Assembly (NCBI GenBank): GCA_028284415.1
Contig: JANQRU010000004.1
Span: 620,001-684,000, forward strand
Source: Pyrinomonadaceae bacterium
Lineage (GTDB): Bacteria; Acidobacteriota; Blastocatellia; Pyrinomonadales; Pyrinomonadaceae
DNA length: 64,000 bases
Reading direction: 5' to 3'
Position 1 is the first letter of the stretch. Each line of letters begins with the position of its first letter. A program made the position numbers and the translations under genes. Positions 44,101 through 51,280 of this stretch are shown one piece after another. The notes beneath the pieces are model-generated. The model saw nothing but the letters and a program-made list of their open reading frames with translations. It did not search any database and was not told the origin of the DNA.

Positions 44101-44233
44101 CTTTATTACTGCGATGTAAGGTTTTCGCCTCTTCATAAAGCTTTTCAGCCTCAGCCTTACTATCAACTTGTGCTGAAATGCTTACTAAACAAATAAAAAA
44201 TACTGTTGCGACTAATAACTGCTTTACAAACAT
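41174..44233 (-). CDS. Exported TPR-CHAT protein (caspase-like protease domain)
   Basis: This 1019-residue protein has a signal peptide (MFVKQLLVATVFFICLVSIS), then about ten tetratricopeptide repeats (about residues 25-480; for example ALNNIGVFYNALGDYTKAQD), a coiled-coil-rich region (about 500-620) and a C-terminal CHAT domain. CHAT is a caspase-HetF-type cysteine protease fold. The catalytic pair is visible: His879 in IIHLATHGIV and Cys928 in VVLSACDTALG, with the usual GEGMVGLTRGFMYAGA after it. The start at MFVKQ follows a GAGGAG site; the longer frame overlaps the anti-sigma gene. It is co-transcribed with that gene (32-nt gap). The substrate is unknown; the neighbouring exported A/B proteins or the anti-sigma factor are candidates by inference. 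Confidence 0.88.
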   Translation of the reverse strand: MFVKQLLVATVFFICLVSISAQVDSKAEAEKLYEEAKTLHRSNKAESMKQAIKKYEELIPVFNKLEMQKHEADANNNIGHIYKRLSQFEKSIPYFQKSAELNHQINNSQGEIFALLNMSQSFRGLGKYPEAISSINEAQKIAKAANDEEKEAMVLNELGVIYFRQGKIPNSLENFEKAAAVFERSGKLKPQVSLLNNIGLISRLYGYQDKALESYTKALKIAKALNHKEGEADININLSVAYSDMFKIDEAMKHFNNALSIFRESGNKQREAVTLNNIGVFYNALGDYTKAQDYYKQATDISQKIGDKRNYASSLKNLGISLLNIGKPDEALNKLLKALEISRSLKDRQNEGWILNNVGVVYEKKGDYSKAVDYMNQSLNILESLGNKEGIANTLYNLAGTLYLSNEKEKALSSYEKALQIRKELRNSGEIAKNLLGIAKIKRDVGDIENARKAIEEAIETVESLRAVILNQNLRSSYFALSQDIYDFYIDLLMNAGKGEVSAENIKKVFEVSEQARARSLLETLAESRTNLQQGISKELLDKEKLLRGRINARERQRVSLTRRKAKAERVKAVEQEVKELLVEYEQVKTQIKSANPKYATLIRPKPISLEKVQQEILDENTVLLQYSMGEERSYLWAITKDSVKSYKLPKYRKIFDVAKNFIDSLNSRSKTVKDENYRSRELRLGQSDKEFFKANENLSKILFPFDMEKLKGKRLVIVSEDALHYIPFSALILKNSKDSNKRKFLIENNEVINLPSISTLAFLRDSSNEASAKSTDLVAIIADPVFSKDDVRVKTELAKAKSNGKSNLSDNMNVQAKLVSSKFRSDLSRLRFSRREAEAISKFIPKNDKLVALDFDANVQLFESPKFSRAKIIHLATHGIVMSEYPGLSGIVLSLVGKDGKQQEGYLRLHDIYNLKLNADLVVLSACDTALGKDVRGEGMVGLTRGFMYAGAERVVASLWKVEDRATAELMKKFYQSMLKDGHNPTAALRLAQIQMIKDKRWKHPYYWAAFTVQGDWK

Positions 44234-44264
44234 TTTACTGCTCCTCTTGAAATGATTCTTGCTT

Positions 44265-45314
44265 TCACTTCTTTTCAACCGTGAAGTTGTAGTAATTAAT
44301 TTCTTCAACCTCACCTTCTTTGGTAATGCCTTTAACTGCGATTTCTTGATTTCCTTTTTGGAATTTATCACTCGAAATACTGATACTGATTGATTTTTGC
44401 GGACGTTTTTTGGAAGCTTTCAATTCCCGACTCCAGATCGTTGAACCACCACCATTATTTAAATCAATGATGAACTTCTCATATTTGTCGCCAAAATTAT
44501 CAAGTAAACGCAAACGAACTGTTTTTGCCGTTGAAGGAATTTTTAGCACAGGAGTTGTGCTGCTACGCAATGGCGGCAAAAGTGAAAAGGCAAAAACTTT
44601 CGGTTGTGGTCTGACAGGTTTTGGTTTCTTAACTGTCTTTGGCTCTTTCTCTACAGGTTTTGGAGTTGGTTTCGGTTTTGACTTATTTACATCAGGATTT
44701 TTTGAAACTGATTCTTTGTTTGTATCAACTGCTTTCTTATCTAATTCCTCTGATTTGTTTGTGTTTTCTTGGGTAACTTCCGAAGGAGATTTCTCCGGCT
44801 CTGGTGTAAATTCCGGCGTCGGTTCGATCTGAACAGGAATATTCTCTTTTAAGTTGGAATCCTCTTTGTTTACGATATTTTCGCCGCTTTTAGGCTGTGT
44901 CGCAATCCAAACTCCGCCAAGCAAAAGCATTAGCAAAATTGCTCCTAAGCCTCCTGCCAAAGCCAAATTTGGAAGACGAAATAAACCTGCGAGAGATTCC
45001 CAAAAACCTTTACTTTCCTCAGTTGAAACTACTTTCTCTTCATTAAATAATTCATTTTGTAAGGTTCTCGCAACGGCGACTCTTTCAAACCTACTTTCGG
45101 TTGTCAGATATTTCTTTTCAAATTTTCTTTTTTCTTCAAATAAAAGTTCCCCACGTACATATTCGTCAATCAGATCATTTTCGACTTCATCTACAAACAG
45201 ACTAAAATCTTCGTCCGTGAAAAGACGTTCTTCCAAATTATCCCGCTCGGTATTACTTAATTCCCCGTATAGATATTGAGTTGCTATTTTTTTGTTTTCT
45301 TCTATGTTTTTCAT
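44265..45314 (-). CDS. Membrane anti-sigma-factor-like protein
   Basis: This 349-residue protein has an N-terminal cytosolic helical domain of the anti-sigma type (ATQYLYGELSNTERDNLEER, EVENDLIDEYVRGEL) but without the HxxxCxxC zinc motif. One transmembrane helix (LALAGGLGAILLMLLLGGVW) follows at about residue 125. The long periplasmic part has a Pro/Lys-rich linker (KPKPTPKPVEKEPKT) and a C-terminal beta domain (about 245-349). It sits immediately downstream of the ECF-like sigma gene and upstream of the CHAT gene, the usual order for a sigma/anti-sigma pair. It is preceded by its own copy of the shared promoter motif. By inference it holds the sigma factor until a periplasmic signal, possibly CHAT cleavage. 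Confidence 0.75.
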   Translation of the reverse strand: MKNIEENKKIATQYLYGELSNTERDNLEERLFTDEDFSLFVDEVENDLIDEYVRGELLFEEKRKFEKKYLTTESRFERVAVARTLQNELFNEEKVVSTEESKGFWESLAGLFRLPNLALAGGLGAILLMLLLGGVWIATQPKSGENIVNKEDSNLKENIPVQIEPTPEFTPEPEKSPSEVTQENTNKSEELDKKAVDTNKESVSKNPDVNKSKPKPTPKPVEKEPKTVKKPKPVRPQPKVFAFSLLPPLRSSTTPVLKIPSTAKTVRLRLLDNFGDKYEKFIIDLNNGGGSTIWSRELKASKKRPQKSISISISSDKFQKGNQEIAVKGITKEGEVEEINYYNFTVEKK

Positions 45315-45351
45315 TTTTCCCGTTGCTTCCAAAATACAGTTCGGGGGTAAC

Positions 45352-45397
45352 TTTCATTTATAACTGACAAACTTACCCAAAATGTGTCGTTTTTTTT
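45352..45397 (-). promoter_or_regulatory. Shared promoter motif, copy 8 (upstream of anti-sigma-CHAT)
   Basis: CGACACATT (45381-45389), 13 nt, TCAGTT (45362-45367), then ATAAATGAAAG, with a run of A before the first block. It overlaps the last codons and 3' end of the sigma gene. Both blocks match the consensus exactly. Confidence 0.78.
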
Positions 45398-45398
45398 C

Positions 45399-45989
45399 TT
45401 AAAAATTTTTTATTTGCATACATTTTTTTATACAGGACTCCAATCTGCTACGTAATCTGACTGCACGGCTTCGTAAAGCATTCTGCGGAATGCCCAGTTT
45501 TTCAGCCATTTTTTTACGATTCTCTATCTTTTCCTGACGCTCGCCCTGATAATATCCTTTGATCAATTCTCTTTTTTCCGGTTTTAATTCATCCAGACAT
45601 TTGTTGAGACATGAAAGTTCATCTCCCTGGTCTGATTTTTCTTCCTCAACGGGCGAAATACTTACTTCAGGTAATTCATTTGATGTTTTTTGTTCGAGAG
45701 ATCGGCGTTCTTCAAGGGTGACAAGGCGAGCGATACCAAGGGCGTATGTGTTTACATTTTCAAGCTGTTCGCCTGATTCCAGTTTTTTGGCGAGGCGATT
45801 AATGACTTCATCAACCGCTGATTGTGAACGGGCAATTCCACGCACCTCAAAATACCGCAATAAATTTTTGCAGAGAAGAAGATATTTCTCTCCAGCTTCA
45901 TTACGGTCTTCAGATAAAGCCGCGAGCAATCTATCTAAAGCGACTTCCGTTAATTCCCATTTCTTATTAATTGCAACTTCCGCTTTCAT
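45399..45989 (-). CDS. ECF-like RNA polymerase sigma factor
   Basis: This 196-residue protein has sigma-70-type region 2 (about 20-95; NLLRYFEVRGIARSQSAVDE, NVNTYALGIARLVTLEERRS) and a region 4 helix-turn-helix (about 125-190; LDELKPEKRELIKGYY, KMAEKLGIPQNALRSRAVRL). Regions 1.1 and 3 are lacking, so it is a group 4 (ECF-type) factor. The start is the ATG of MKAEVAI; a TTG six codons upstream is possible. It lies directly before the anti-sigma-CHAT pair. Its own upstream region has the second half of the shared motif (TCAGTTATAA at about 46108-46116) but not the first, so it is probably not expressed from the same promoter class. Confidence 0.8.
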   Translation of the reverse strand: MKAEVAINKKWELTEVALDRLLAALSEDRNEAGEKYLLLCKNLLRYFEVRGIARSQSAVDEVINRLAKKLESGEQLENVNTYALGIARLVTLEERRSLEQKTSNELPEVSISPVEEEKSDQGDELSCLNKCLDELKPEKRELIKGYYQGERQEKIENRKKMAEKLGIPQNALRSRAVRLRSRLESCIKKCMQIKNF

Positions 45990-46162
45990 TAAGTTTTGCG
46001 ACGACAAAACTTTTTTGAACCAACAAACTATTTTTAGCGAATGAACAAAAAAATGACGATTCTACGATATTCAATTTGCACTAAATATTTTAGAACTTTA
46101 TTAAATTTATAACTGATGTATTATAAATATACTAGCAATTTTACGAATTTTCAGTTTTTTTT

Positions 46163-46708
46163 ATGCCCGATAGTGTCGAAAATTATACTCCGCAAGCTGT
46201 TTTGAAAAATTTGAAAAAAAGGGCTTTTCAGCTTTGGGGATTAGTTTTAGCCATAGTTGGCATCTGGGTTTTTGTAATTTTACTGGCACCTTTTGCTGCT
46301 TTAAATGACATAACTAATATTTCAAATCCAATCTATAATTTCTTTAGTTACGTTTGTCATCAAATGCCCTCTCGTTCATTTCACGTTCTGGAACATCAAT
46401 TTGCAGTTTGCTCAAGATGCACAGGAGTTTACTTTGGTATTTTTCTGGGTTTGATCAGCTATCCGCTCTTTCGCTCAATGGAAGAGATCGAGCCTTTCCC
46501 TAGATTCTGGCTTTTCTTAGCAATGATTCCGATGGCGATCGATTGGTCACTTACCTTTTTCGAAATTTGGGAAAATACTCATTTTACAAGAGTTACGTCG
46601 GGACTAATTTTAGGTTTTACATGTGCTGTGTTTATCGTTCCCGCACTCGTCGAATTATCGCAGTTACTGCTTTTAAGAAAACAAAGAAAAATGAAAAAGG
46701 CTGTCTGA
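46163..46708 (+). CDS. DUF2085 family membrane protein
   Basis: This 181-residue integral membrane protein has four or so helices. The DUF2085 signature is present: VCHQMPSRSFHVLEHQFAVC followed by SRCTGVYFGIF (His/Cys residues probably bind a metal) and MAIDWSLTF. The function of the family is unknown. It is divergent from the sigma gene. The stop codon is inside the terminator hairpin at 46694-46723. Confidence 0.85.
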   Translation: MPDSVENYTPQAVLKNLKKRAFQLWGLVLAIVGIWVFVILLAPFAALNDITNISNPIYNFFSYVCHQMPSRSFHVLEHQFAVCSRCTGVYFGIFLGLISYPLFRSMEEIEPFPRFWLFLAMIPMAIDWSLTFFEIWENTHFTRVTSGLILGFTCAVFIVPALVELSQLLLLRKQRKMKKAV

Positions 46709-46723
46709 TTCGACAGCCTTTTT
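46694..46723 (+). terminator. Terminator overlapping the DUF2085 stop codon
   Basis: GGCTGTC (46699-46705) pairs with GACAGCC (46712-46718), followed by TTTTT. The TGA lies in the stem-loop. Confidence 0.85.
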
Positions 46724-47028
46724 GGTAATTATATTATTTTTGATACTGATCTATAAAATTTGTGTTAGCGACGTACTATATAGCGAATAATACGCCCTCT
46801 GATAAGTTAAATTTCATTATAGCTCTGTTTCTATTTAATTTCAATTTTTTTTAGTTCTTCAGAGCCTGAATTTTCTAACCCTTTTTCTAGTAACAGTTAT
46901 GTGACTTTATGCTTGTAAAGCCTTCCTGAAATCATCTCAAAAGCATTTAATTTTATTGACTATTGATAAAAAGAATTGCAAAATTATAAATGCACCCGAC
47001 ATCTTATATTATGGTATTAATTAAATAA
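46724..47028 (+). other. Intergenic stretch with no gene seen
   Basis: About 300 AT-rich nucleotides with no frame of note and no strong hairpin. It presumably holds the promoter of the small gene at 47029. Confidence 0.5.
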
Positions 47029-47313
47029 ATGAGCCTTAATAAAGAAACAGCCACGCAAAAAGCAAGAAAAGACCTGGCAAATCGTTTAAACATAGAGGAA
47101 GATTCCGTCGAAACTGTGTCGGTCGAAGATAAGGAGTTTTCTGATATGTCTTTAGGAGCAACCGTCGATGATGAAATGGCAGCTCAAATGATTTCTTATG
47201 GTTGGTCAATTAATCTTGCGGCGAATGGCGAAGGTTATGAATATCGCGGTGATAAATATCAACTGCGACTTGTAAACTTTGATGGAAACAACCACATGAT
47301 CGAATCGTACTAG
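47029..47313 (+). CDS. Small hypothetical protein upstream of a subtilase
   Basis: This is a 94-residue acidic protein without signal peptide. The pattern ATQKARKDLANRLNIEEDSV, ETVSVEDKEFSDMSLG and YGWSINLAANGEGYEYRGD matches a widely distributed domain of unknown function usually seen as AxADLAxRL then WPDGSLGC in exported proteins; here the Cys is missing. It lies 50 nt before the subtilisin-like protease gene, and both are probably on one transcript. A propeptide-like or inhibitor-like role is possible but unproven. Confidence 0.6.
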   Translation: MSLNKETATQKARKDLANRLNIEEDSVETVSVEDKEFSDMSLGATVDDEMAAQMISYGWSINLAANGEGYEYRGDKYQLRLVNFDGNNHMIESY

Positions 47314-47363
47314 GTTGTTAGAAAAAGCAGAATTTTTTGCTTAAAGAAGTTTTTGGAGCAAAT

Positions 47364-48788
47364 ATGAATAAAAATAATTTTTGGATACATCTTGGAATAG
47401 CGTTAGTAATTATCAGCATTGCAGCGATTGCCGGACAAATTAGAAACTGGCAAGCACAAATTCAAGAAAGAAGAATTGAACGAGCAGTTGATGTTAAAGA
47501 AACAGTTACAAAACCAATTTCTATCAAACGCACAAAAAATGCCTCTGAGCCGGAAGTTTTAGTTAAATTCCGCTCAGACGTTAGTTTGGAAGAAATCAAA
47601 AGAATTGCGGCAAAAAATAATGACCGCGTTGAAGATGAAATTGAATCGGTTAACAATCTCGTAGCGATTGACGATTTAGACAATCTTGATGCTAAGTCAG
47701 TTGCTGAACAATACAGCAAAATGAGCGATTCGGTTTTATATGCCGAACCTAATTTCCAAATCAGTATTAATCAAGTCGCTGAAAACGCTCCTGTCCTAGA
47801 TGACCAGCCAACAACTGCTCCAAATGATCCGATGTTCAGTGAACAGTGGGCTCTGAATAATGAAGGTCAAGGCGGTGGAAAAGCTAAGGCTCACCTAGAT
47901 GCCTTAAAAGCCTGGCTCAAAACACAAGGAAGCGAAGATGTAGTTGTAGCTGTATTGGACACAGGAGTTGATTACACACATCAGGATTTGGTTAATAACA
48001 TCTGGTTCCGTCCAAATGATGTTCCGGCATACGTCGATGATGAAATTGGAACCATCGATGATAAAAAAGGTTTTAATGCCGATGAAAATTCCGGTGATCC
48101 GATGGATGATAATGGGCATGGAACACACTGTGCAGGAATCATCGGTGCTGAAGGAAATAACAAAAAAGGAATTTCAGGTGTTAACTGGAAAGTCGAAATT
48201 ATGCCGCTCAAGTTTTTAGGTCGTGGCGGTTTTGGTTCAACTAAGAATGCTATCGAAGCTATCAACTATGCAATTGACCGTAAAAAAGCTGGCGTAAACA
48301 TTCGTGTTATCAATGCAAGTTGGGGTTCGACTCAGTATTCAAAGGCACTCGAAGATGCAATTCGTGCAGCAGGTGAACAAGGAATTTTATTTGTAGCGGC
48401 GGCAGGAAATAACAGTACGGATAACGATAAGCGTCCGCACTATCCTTCAAATTACAACCTGCCAAACGTAATCAGCGTTGCGGCTTTGGACAGAAATGAT
48501 ACTTTAGCTTCCTTCTCAAACTACGGTGTCAAAACAGTCCATATCGCTGCTCCTGGTAAAGAAATCCTTTCAACTTGGTTAAACGATGGTTTCAGAGAAG
48601 CATCCGGAACATCTATGGCAACTCCACAAGTTGCTGGCGTTGCGGCTTTAATCATTGCTGACAATCCTAAAATTAAAGTCGAAAAGCTTCGAGAAAAACT
48701 TCTGAAATCAGTTGATAAACTTGATGTTTTAGATGGAAAGGTCGAAAACGGAGGTCGCTTAAACGCTGCAAAAGCATTGAGCGAATAA
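47364..48788 (+). CDS. Membrane-anchored or exported S8 (subtilisin-like) serine protease
   Basis: This 474-residue protein has an N-terminal hydrophobic segment (FWIHLGIALVIISIAAIAG), a prodomain of the fervidolysin/thermitase type (about 45-130; PEVLVKFRSDVSLEEIKRIA) and a peptidase S8 domain. The triad is complete: Asp in VAVLDTGVDYTHQDL, His in NGHGTHCAGI and Ser in SGTSMATPQVAGVAALI; the oxyanion Asn is in AAAGNN. I start at MNKNNFW; the longer frame is not supported. Function: general extracytoplasmic proteolysis. The terminator at 48811-48848 follows. Confidence 0.9.
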   Translation: MNKNNFWIHLGIALVIISIAAIAGQIRNWQAQIQERRIERAVDVKETVTKPISIKRTKNASEPEVLVKFRSDVSLEEIKRIAAKNNDRVEDEIESVNNLVAIDDLDNLDAKSVAEQYSKMSDSVLYAEPNFQISINQVAENAPVLDDQPTTAPNDPMFSEQWALNNEGQGGGKAKAHLDALKAWLKTQGSEDVVVAVLDTGVDYTHQDLVNNIWFRPNDVPAYVDDEIGTIDDKKGFNADENSGDPMDDNGHGTHCAGIIGAEGNNKKGISGVNWKVEIMPLKFLGRGGFGSTKNAIEAINYAIDRKKAGVNIRVINASWGSTQYSKALEDAIRAAGEQGILFVAAAGNNSTDNDKRPHYPSNYNLPNVISVAALDRNDTLASFSNYGVKTVHIAAPGKEILSTWLNDGFREASGTSMATPQVAGVAALIIADNPKIKVEKLREKLLKSVDKLDVLDGKVENGGRLNAAKALSE

Positions 48789-48810
48789 AACACTAACTAA
48801 TCAAATTGAA

Positions 48811-48848
48811 ATAAAGCGTTGAGTTTTAGAAAAACTCAACGCTTTATT
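48811..48848 (+). terminator. Strong terminator after the subtilase gene
   Basis: AAAGCGTTGAGTTTT (48813-48827) pairs perfectly with AAAACTCAACGCTTT (48831-48845). Confidence 0.85.
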
Positions 48849-49072
48849 CTTTCTATAAAACTAACCATTTGGAACACCAAACTTACGAGAATGTTAATTT
48901 ATTAAATAACTCACCAGCCACTCAAACTGCTAACCCATTATAAACTCTACATTTAGCCCACACACCACATAATTGGCACACACTTTGCTTTGTTAAAAAG
49001 CCAAAGGCAATATGCCTAAACTTTTTTGCCGAAAAGAAGTATTGCTATTAATTTGTACTAAGGAGAAATATT

Positions 49073-50053
49073 ATGGGTCGCTATAAAAATTTAATTTCGA
49101 TCTTTACATTAGCTGTAATGGTCATGGGATTAACAGTTGTTGCGTCCGCACAATGGCGTGACAACCGTAGGAACTCAGGTTACTACGGAAATTCAAACTT
49201 AAATTCAACAATCAAAAACTTAAGAAATAATGCTCGCAGATTTGAAGATGTTCTTGACCGTGAGTTAGACAGAAGCAGATATGACGGAACACGTCGGGAA
49301 GATAACCTCAACAGATTAGCTGAAAGATTCAAAAATGCCGCCGAAGACCTAGATGACGAATACGATGGATACAGAAGTATGCGTAGTAGCTCAGATGAAG
49401 CTCGTCGCGTAATCAGCACTAGTCAGCAATTAGGAAATGCACTTAGAAGATCCAGAGCTAACAGAAACCGAACTATCAGAAGCTACTGGAATAGAATGCA
49501 AAATGACATAAGAATTATCGCCCGTGCTTATAATACCCGCTATAACGGCAGAAACGACCGCTGGGGCAGAAACGATCGTGGTAGAAATGATCGTTGGGGT
49601 AGAAACGACAGAAATAGAAGAAACAATCGAAACGGAAGTTGGGGCAGAAGAGGAAACCTACGCTCAACAATCGTTAGCCTAAAATACAAGAGTGCAAGAT
49701 TTGAAGATAGAATTGACCGAGAATTTGATGACGACTATGGTCGCCGTCGCTACAGAAGCAACGTTGAGAATCTATCCGATAGATTTAACGATGCAGTCAA
49801 GGACTTAGAAGACGAATACGACAACAATCGTGATTACAATGATAGCTTCGATGAAGTTCGCAGAGTCTTAAGTCTTGGACAGCAACTCGATCGAGAAATT
49901 TCAAGAAGTCGTGTAAACAGAAGCTTGAGAAATGAATGGAACAGTATCGAAAGAGACCTCCGCACAATCGCTAGAGCTTACAATATGAGCTACAACGGAA
50001 GATACAATAATAATCGCCGTATCAGCGATATTTGGAGAAACTTTCCATTCTAA
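49073..50053 (+). CDS. Exported Arg/Asp/Asn-rich duplicated helical protein
   Basis: This 326-residue protein has a signal peptide (LISIFTLAVMVMGLTVVASA). Two related halves of about 110 residues (NSTIKNLRNNARRFEDVLDR to AYNTRYNG; RSTIVSLKYKSARFEDRIDR to AYNMSYNG) are joined by a linker of RNDRWG units. Each half is highly charged, likely helical bundles with Arg-Asp salt bridges. No family is recognised. The AAGGAG site seven nucleotides upstream sets the start. It might bind nucleic acid, polyanions or metal; this is inference from composition only. Confidence 0.65.
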   Translation: MGRYKNLISIFTLAVMVMGLTVVASAQWRDNRRNSGYYGNSNLNSTIKNLRNNARRFEDVLDRELDRSRYDGTRREDNLNRLAERFKNAAEDLDDEYDGYRSMRSSSDEARRVISTSQQLGNALRRSRANRNRTIRSYWNRMQNDIRIIARAYNTRYNGRNDRWGRNDRGRNDRWGRNDRNRRNNRNGSWGRRGNLRSTIVSLKYKSARFEDRIDREFDDDYGRRRYRSNVENLSDRFNDAVKDLEDEYDNNRDYNDSFDEVRRVLSLGQQLDREISRSRVNRSLRNEWNSIERDLRTIARAYNMSYNGRYNNNRRISDIWRNFPF

Positions 50054-50123
50054 AATTTAATCTAAAATGACTTGAGCGTGGCTTAACGTTCCAGCCCTTC
50101 TATTCATAAAAGTCACGCCCCCT

Positions 50124-50160
50124 AAAAGCCTAAGCCTGAAGTTTAGGCTTTTATTTTTTT
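50124..50160 (+). terminator. Terminator after the Arg/Asp-rich protein gene
   Basis: AAAAGCCTAA (50124-50133) pairs with TTTAGGCTTTT (50142-50152), followed by ATTTTTTT. Confidence 0.8.
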
Positions 50161-50218
50161 AAACTATTCTCTATTATTCACTTACCGTTTTAAATTTAGC
50201 TTTTAAAATACGAAGATT

Positions 50219-51061
50219 ATGCTTGGTACGCTCTACCTTATCGCAACTCCCATCGGTAACTTACAAGATATTTCCTTGAGGGCTTTGGAAATCTTGAAAC
50301 TTGTTGATGTCGTTGCTTGCGAAGACACACGTCACACCGGAAAACTCTTACAACATTTTCAGATCACACAAAAGCTTATTAGTTACCACGACCACAATGA
50401 ATCCAAGCGTGCTGAAGAACTTACAAACTTATTAAAAATTGGAAAATCCATTGCCGTAATAACAGATGCGGGAACTCCCGGCATCTCCGATCCAAGTTTT
50501 CGCATTGTTCAAAAAGCTCATGAAATTGGAGCAAAAGTAACACCTATTCCTGGTGCAGTTGCTTTTGTAAATGCCGTAATTGCCTCGGGTTTACCAACTG
50601 ATGCAATTTACTTTGGTGGTTTTTTACCTTCAAAAAAAGGCGAGCGGAAAAAGAGTTTAGAAGAAGTAAGTAACTTGAAAGCTACCTTGGTTTTTTATGA
50701 GTCCCCGCATCGTATCGCAAAATCATTGGCTGATTGCTTGGAAGTTTTGGGAAATCGAAAAGCTTGTGTTGCCCGTGAAATAACCAAACTTCACGAAGAA
50801 TTTATTCAAGATGACTTGGAAACTTTATCTAATACTTTCTCTAATCAAAATACAAAAGGAGAGATTGTTTTGATAATTGACCGAAATCAAATTGTTTCTG
50901 ATGAGCCGGAAATTAATTTATCTGAGATGATTCCTCAGAGAGTTATTGAACTTGAAGGAGAAGGACTTAATCACAAAAAAGCTTTAAAAAAAGCTGCTAA
51001 AGAATTTGGGTTAAGCAAATCCAAAGCATATAAAATCCTGCTTGAAAGCAAATCCGATTAG
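50219..51061 (+). CDS. rsmI: 16S rRNA (cytidine-1402-2'-O)-methyltransferase
   Basis: RsmI 2'-O-methylates C1402 in the decoding centre of 16S rRNA. The 280-residue product has the SAM-MT/TP-methylase signature: LYLIATPIGNLQDISLRALE, VVACEDTRHTGKLL, VITDAGTPGISDPSF and PIPGAVAFVNAVIASGLPTD. The Lys-rich C-terminal region (KKALKKAAKEFGLSKSKAYK) is also typical. The length is normal. It is a single gene with its own terminator. Confidence 0.95.
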   Translation: MLGTLYLIATPIGNLQDISLRALEILKLVDVVACEDTRHTGKLLQHFQITQKLISYHDHNESKRAEELTNLLKIGKSIAVITDAGTPGISDPSFRIVQKAHEIGAKVTPIPGAVAFVNAVIASGLPTDAIYFGGFLPSKKGERKKSLEEVSNLKATLVFYESPHRIAKSLADCLEVLGNRKACVAREITKLHEEFIQDDLETLSNTFSNQNTKGEIVLIIDRNQIVSDEPEINLSEMIPQRVIELEGEGLNHKKALKKAAKEFGLSKSKAYKILLESKSD

Positions 51062-51142
51062 ATTTGCTGGCTTTACACAGCACAATGTGAGGATCGGAGT
51101 TGGGTTAGTGTTCAAATAAAATTATTTCTGCATATTTTGAGG

Positions 51143-51180
51143 AAAAAAGGTGTGATTGCTCACTACACCTTTTTTTTTTT
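51143..51180 (+). terminator. Terminator of rsmI
   Basis: AAAAAAGGTGT (51143-51153) pairs with ACACCTTTTTT (51165-51175) and is followed by a T run. Confidence 0.82.
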
Positions 51181-51280
51181 TAACTCTTCTTATGAATTTT
51201 TAATCTAAAATATCAATTCTTTCTGAAAATTTTCTCAATTATACAACCACCTGTTTTTCCCATCTCATCTATTAATCTGA

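Noticed and set aside
44410..44832. 140-codon plus-strand frame opposite the anti-sigma gene
   Set aside because: It is the complement of the Pro/Lys-rich linker and periplasmic part; no ribosome-binding site and low-complexity translation.
28070..45989. CHAT locus as a known antiviral system (CBASS, gasdermin or type III-E CRISPR)
   Set aside because: No cyclase, gasdermin, Cas or RNA-guided gene is present; the CHAT protein and most partners are exported, which does not fit a cytosolic defence role.
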